Assembly: GCF_000018145.1 (NCBI RefSeq)
Contig: NC_009952.1
Location: 2,108,001 to 2,172,000, forward strand
Reading direction: 5' to 3'
DNA: 64,000 nucleotides
DNA from: Dinoroseobacter shibae DFL 12 = DSM 16493
GTDB lineage: Bacteria; Pseudomonadota; Alphaproteobacteria; Rhodobacterales; Rhodobacteraceae
A model generated the notes under the pieces. That model did no database searches. It had not been told where the DNA came from and saw nothing but the letters and a program-made list of their open reading frames with translations. Made by a program: the position numbers and the translations under genes. Below are positions 63,569 to 64,000 of this stretch, piece after piece (position 1 is the stretch's first letter; every line of letters begins with the position of its first letter).

Positions 63569-64000
63569 TCAATGAAGTGTGACGGACAACGGCACCCGCC
63601 GCGGCGGATCCTGACTGCGCAGGACCATGCGACGCAGCGCCAGACCGAATTCCTGCGCGAGGCCGACCACCTGGTAGCCCATGTCCGGACGCACCAGGGT
63701 CGTCGCCAGCAACAGCGCATCCTCCGTGCTGCCCTCGCTAGCATAGCCCACGAAATTGGCGAAACAGGCCTCGTCCGCGCCCAGGCACTTGCAGGCCACG
63801 CCATGCCGCGCCATCGGGCGGCGACCGTGACGCAGGCACAGCATGCACAGATTCTCGAGCGCCTTCAGTGCCGGGCGCCCCGCCTCTGGCCCGAGGGAGG
63901 CCGCGAAGGCGGTCCAGACCCGGGCCTGCGCGTCCGGCCCATCGCACCACAGGCGCAGGTAGAGCACCGCGTCCCGTTCCAGCGGCGGCAGGTCCTGCAC
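63569..64000 (-). CDS. Unknown protein, 5' end outside the window
   Basis: The minus frame runs from the window edge (a GTG at 64000 is in frame but may be internal) to a TGA at 63569, 143 visible residues. A cysteine-rich stretch, CMLCLRHGRRPMARHG followed by CKCLGADEACFANFVGYAS, sits near residue 52 with five Cys and could bind metal. The end RRVPLSVTLH is short and basic. I do not recognise the family. It precedes the mla operon on the same strand with a 105-bp gap. Confidence 0.6.
   Translation of the reverse strand: MQDLPPLERDAVLYLRLWCDGPDAQARVWTAFAASLGPEAGRPALKALENLCMLCLRHGRRPMARHGVACKCLGADEACFANFVGYASEGSTEDALLLATTLVRPDMGYQVVGLAQEFGLALRRMVLRSQDPPRRVPLSVTLH

Overview
The window looks like chromosomal DNA of a marine, aerobic alphaproteobacterium of the Roseobacter group (Rhodobacteraceae). 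Supporting signs are high G+C coding DNA with tightly overlapping stop/start codons, many ABC and TRAP uptake systems, a VPLPA-CTERM surface protein, a TauR/Xsc taurine locus and a complete dihydroxypropanesulfonate (DHPS) locus. The 138-residue protein at 18545-18961 matches, as I remember it, the short LOV photoreceptor DsLOV of Dinoroseobacter shibae (Cys72 in GRNCRFLQG, Met49), so the source is probably D. shibae or a very close strain. That identification is from memory, not from a search.

Layout. 1-4393 (-): a cut-off ABC exporter and three glycosyltransferases, probably for an exopolysaccharide. 4394-5661: a gene-free, A+T-richer stretch ending in a CtrA-type box before a VPLPA-CTERM protein (5662-6381). 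6512-13902: D-xylose locus (xylF-H-G-B-A on -, divergent ROK regulator). 13899-18482: an unassigned redox-flavoured group (FG-GAP protein, intradiol-dioxygenase-like Tat protein, ferric-reductase-like membrane protein, di-haem peroxidase). 18545-19692: LOV protein and NUDIX hydrolase. 19799-29217: DeoR regulator, phosphonate-type importer (phnDCEE), HAD hydrolase and glycerol-3-phosphate-type importer (ugpBAEC). 29369-29632: a small gene like a gene-transfer-agent head-spike base protein. 29715-36499: FMN glutamate-synthase-like protein, phosphoglucomutase, ferric-iron importer parts. 36760-40793: TauE/SafE exporter, D-lyxose isomerase, 5-oxoprolinase PxpABC.

41164-59135 is an organosulfonate region. 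A LacI regulator faces a TRAP importer and hpsN-hpsO-hpsP-suyA-suyB-comC-uspA, which together would import DHPS, oxidise it to 3-sulfolactate and split that into pyruvate and sulfite. Next come a wrecked dimethylglycine-dehydrogenase-like gene, taurine-pyruvate aminotransferase (tpa), tauR, sulfoacetaldehyde acetyltransferase (xsc) and acetate kinase (ackA), which would turn taurine into alanine, sulfite and acetyl phosphate, then acetate plus ATP. 59136-63463 (-) is an Mla/MCE lipid-transport operon, and a cut-off unknown gene ends the window.

Between genes there are three copies of an unnamed repeat made of two perfect 22-24 bp palindromes about 115 bp apart, plus one related tandem palindrome. 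Several binding-protein genes are separated from their partner genes by strong RNA hairpins. Candidate operators are visible for CtrA, XylR, PhoB, RirA-like, LacI and TauR regulators. No rRNA, tRNA, CRISPR array or insertion sequence was seen.
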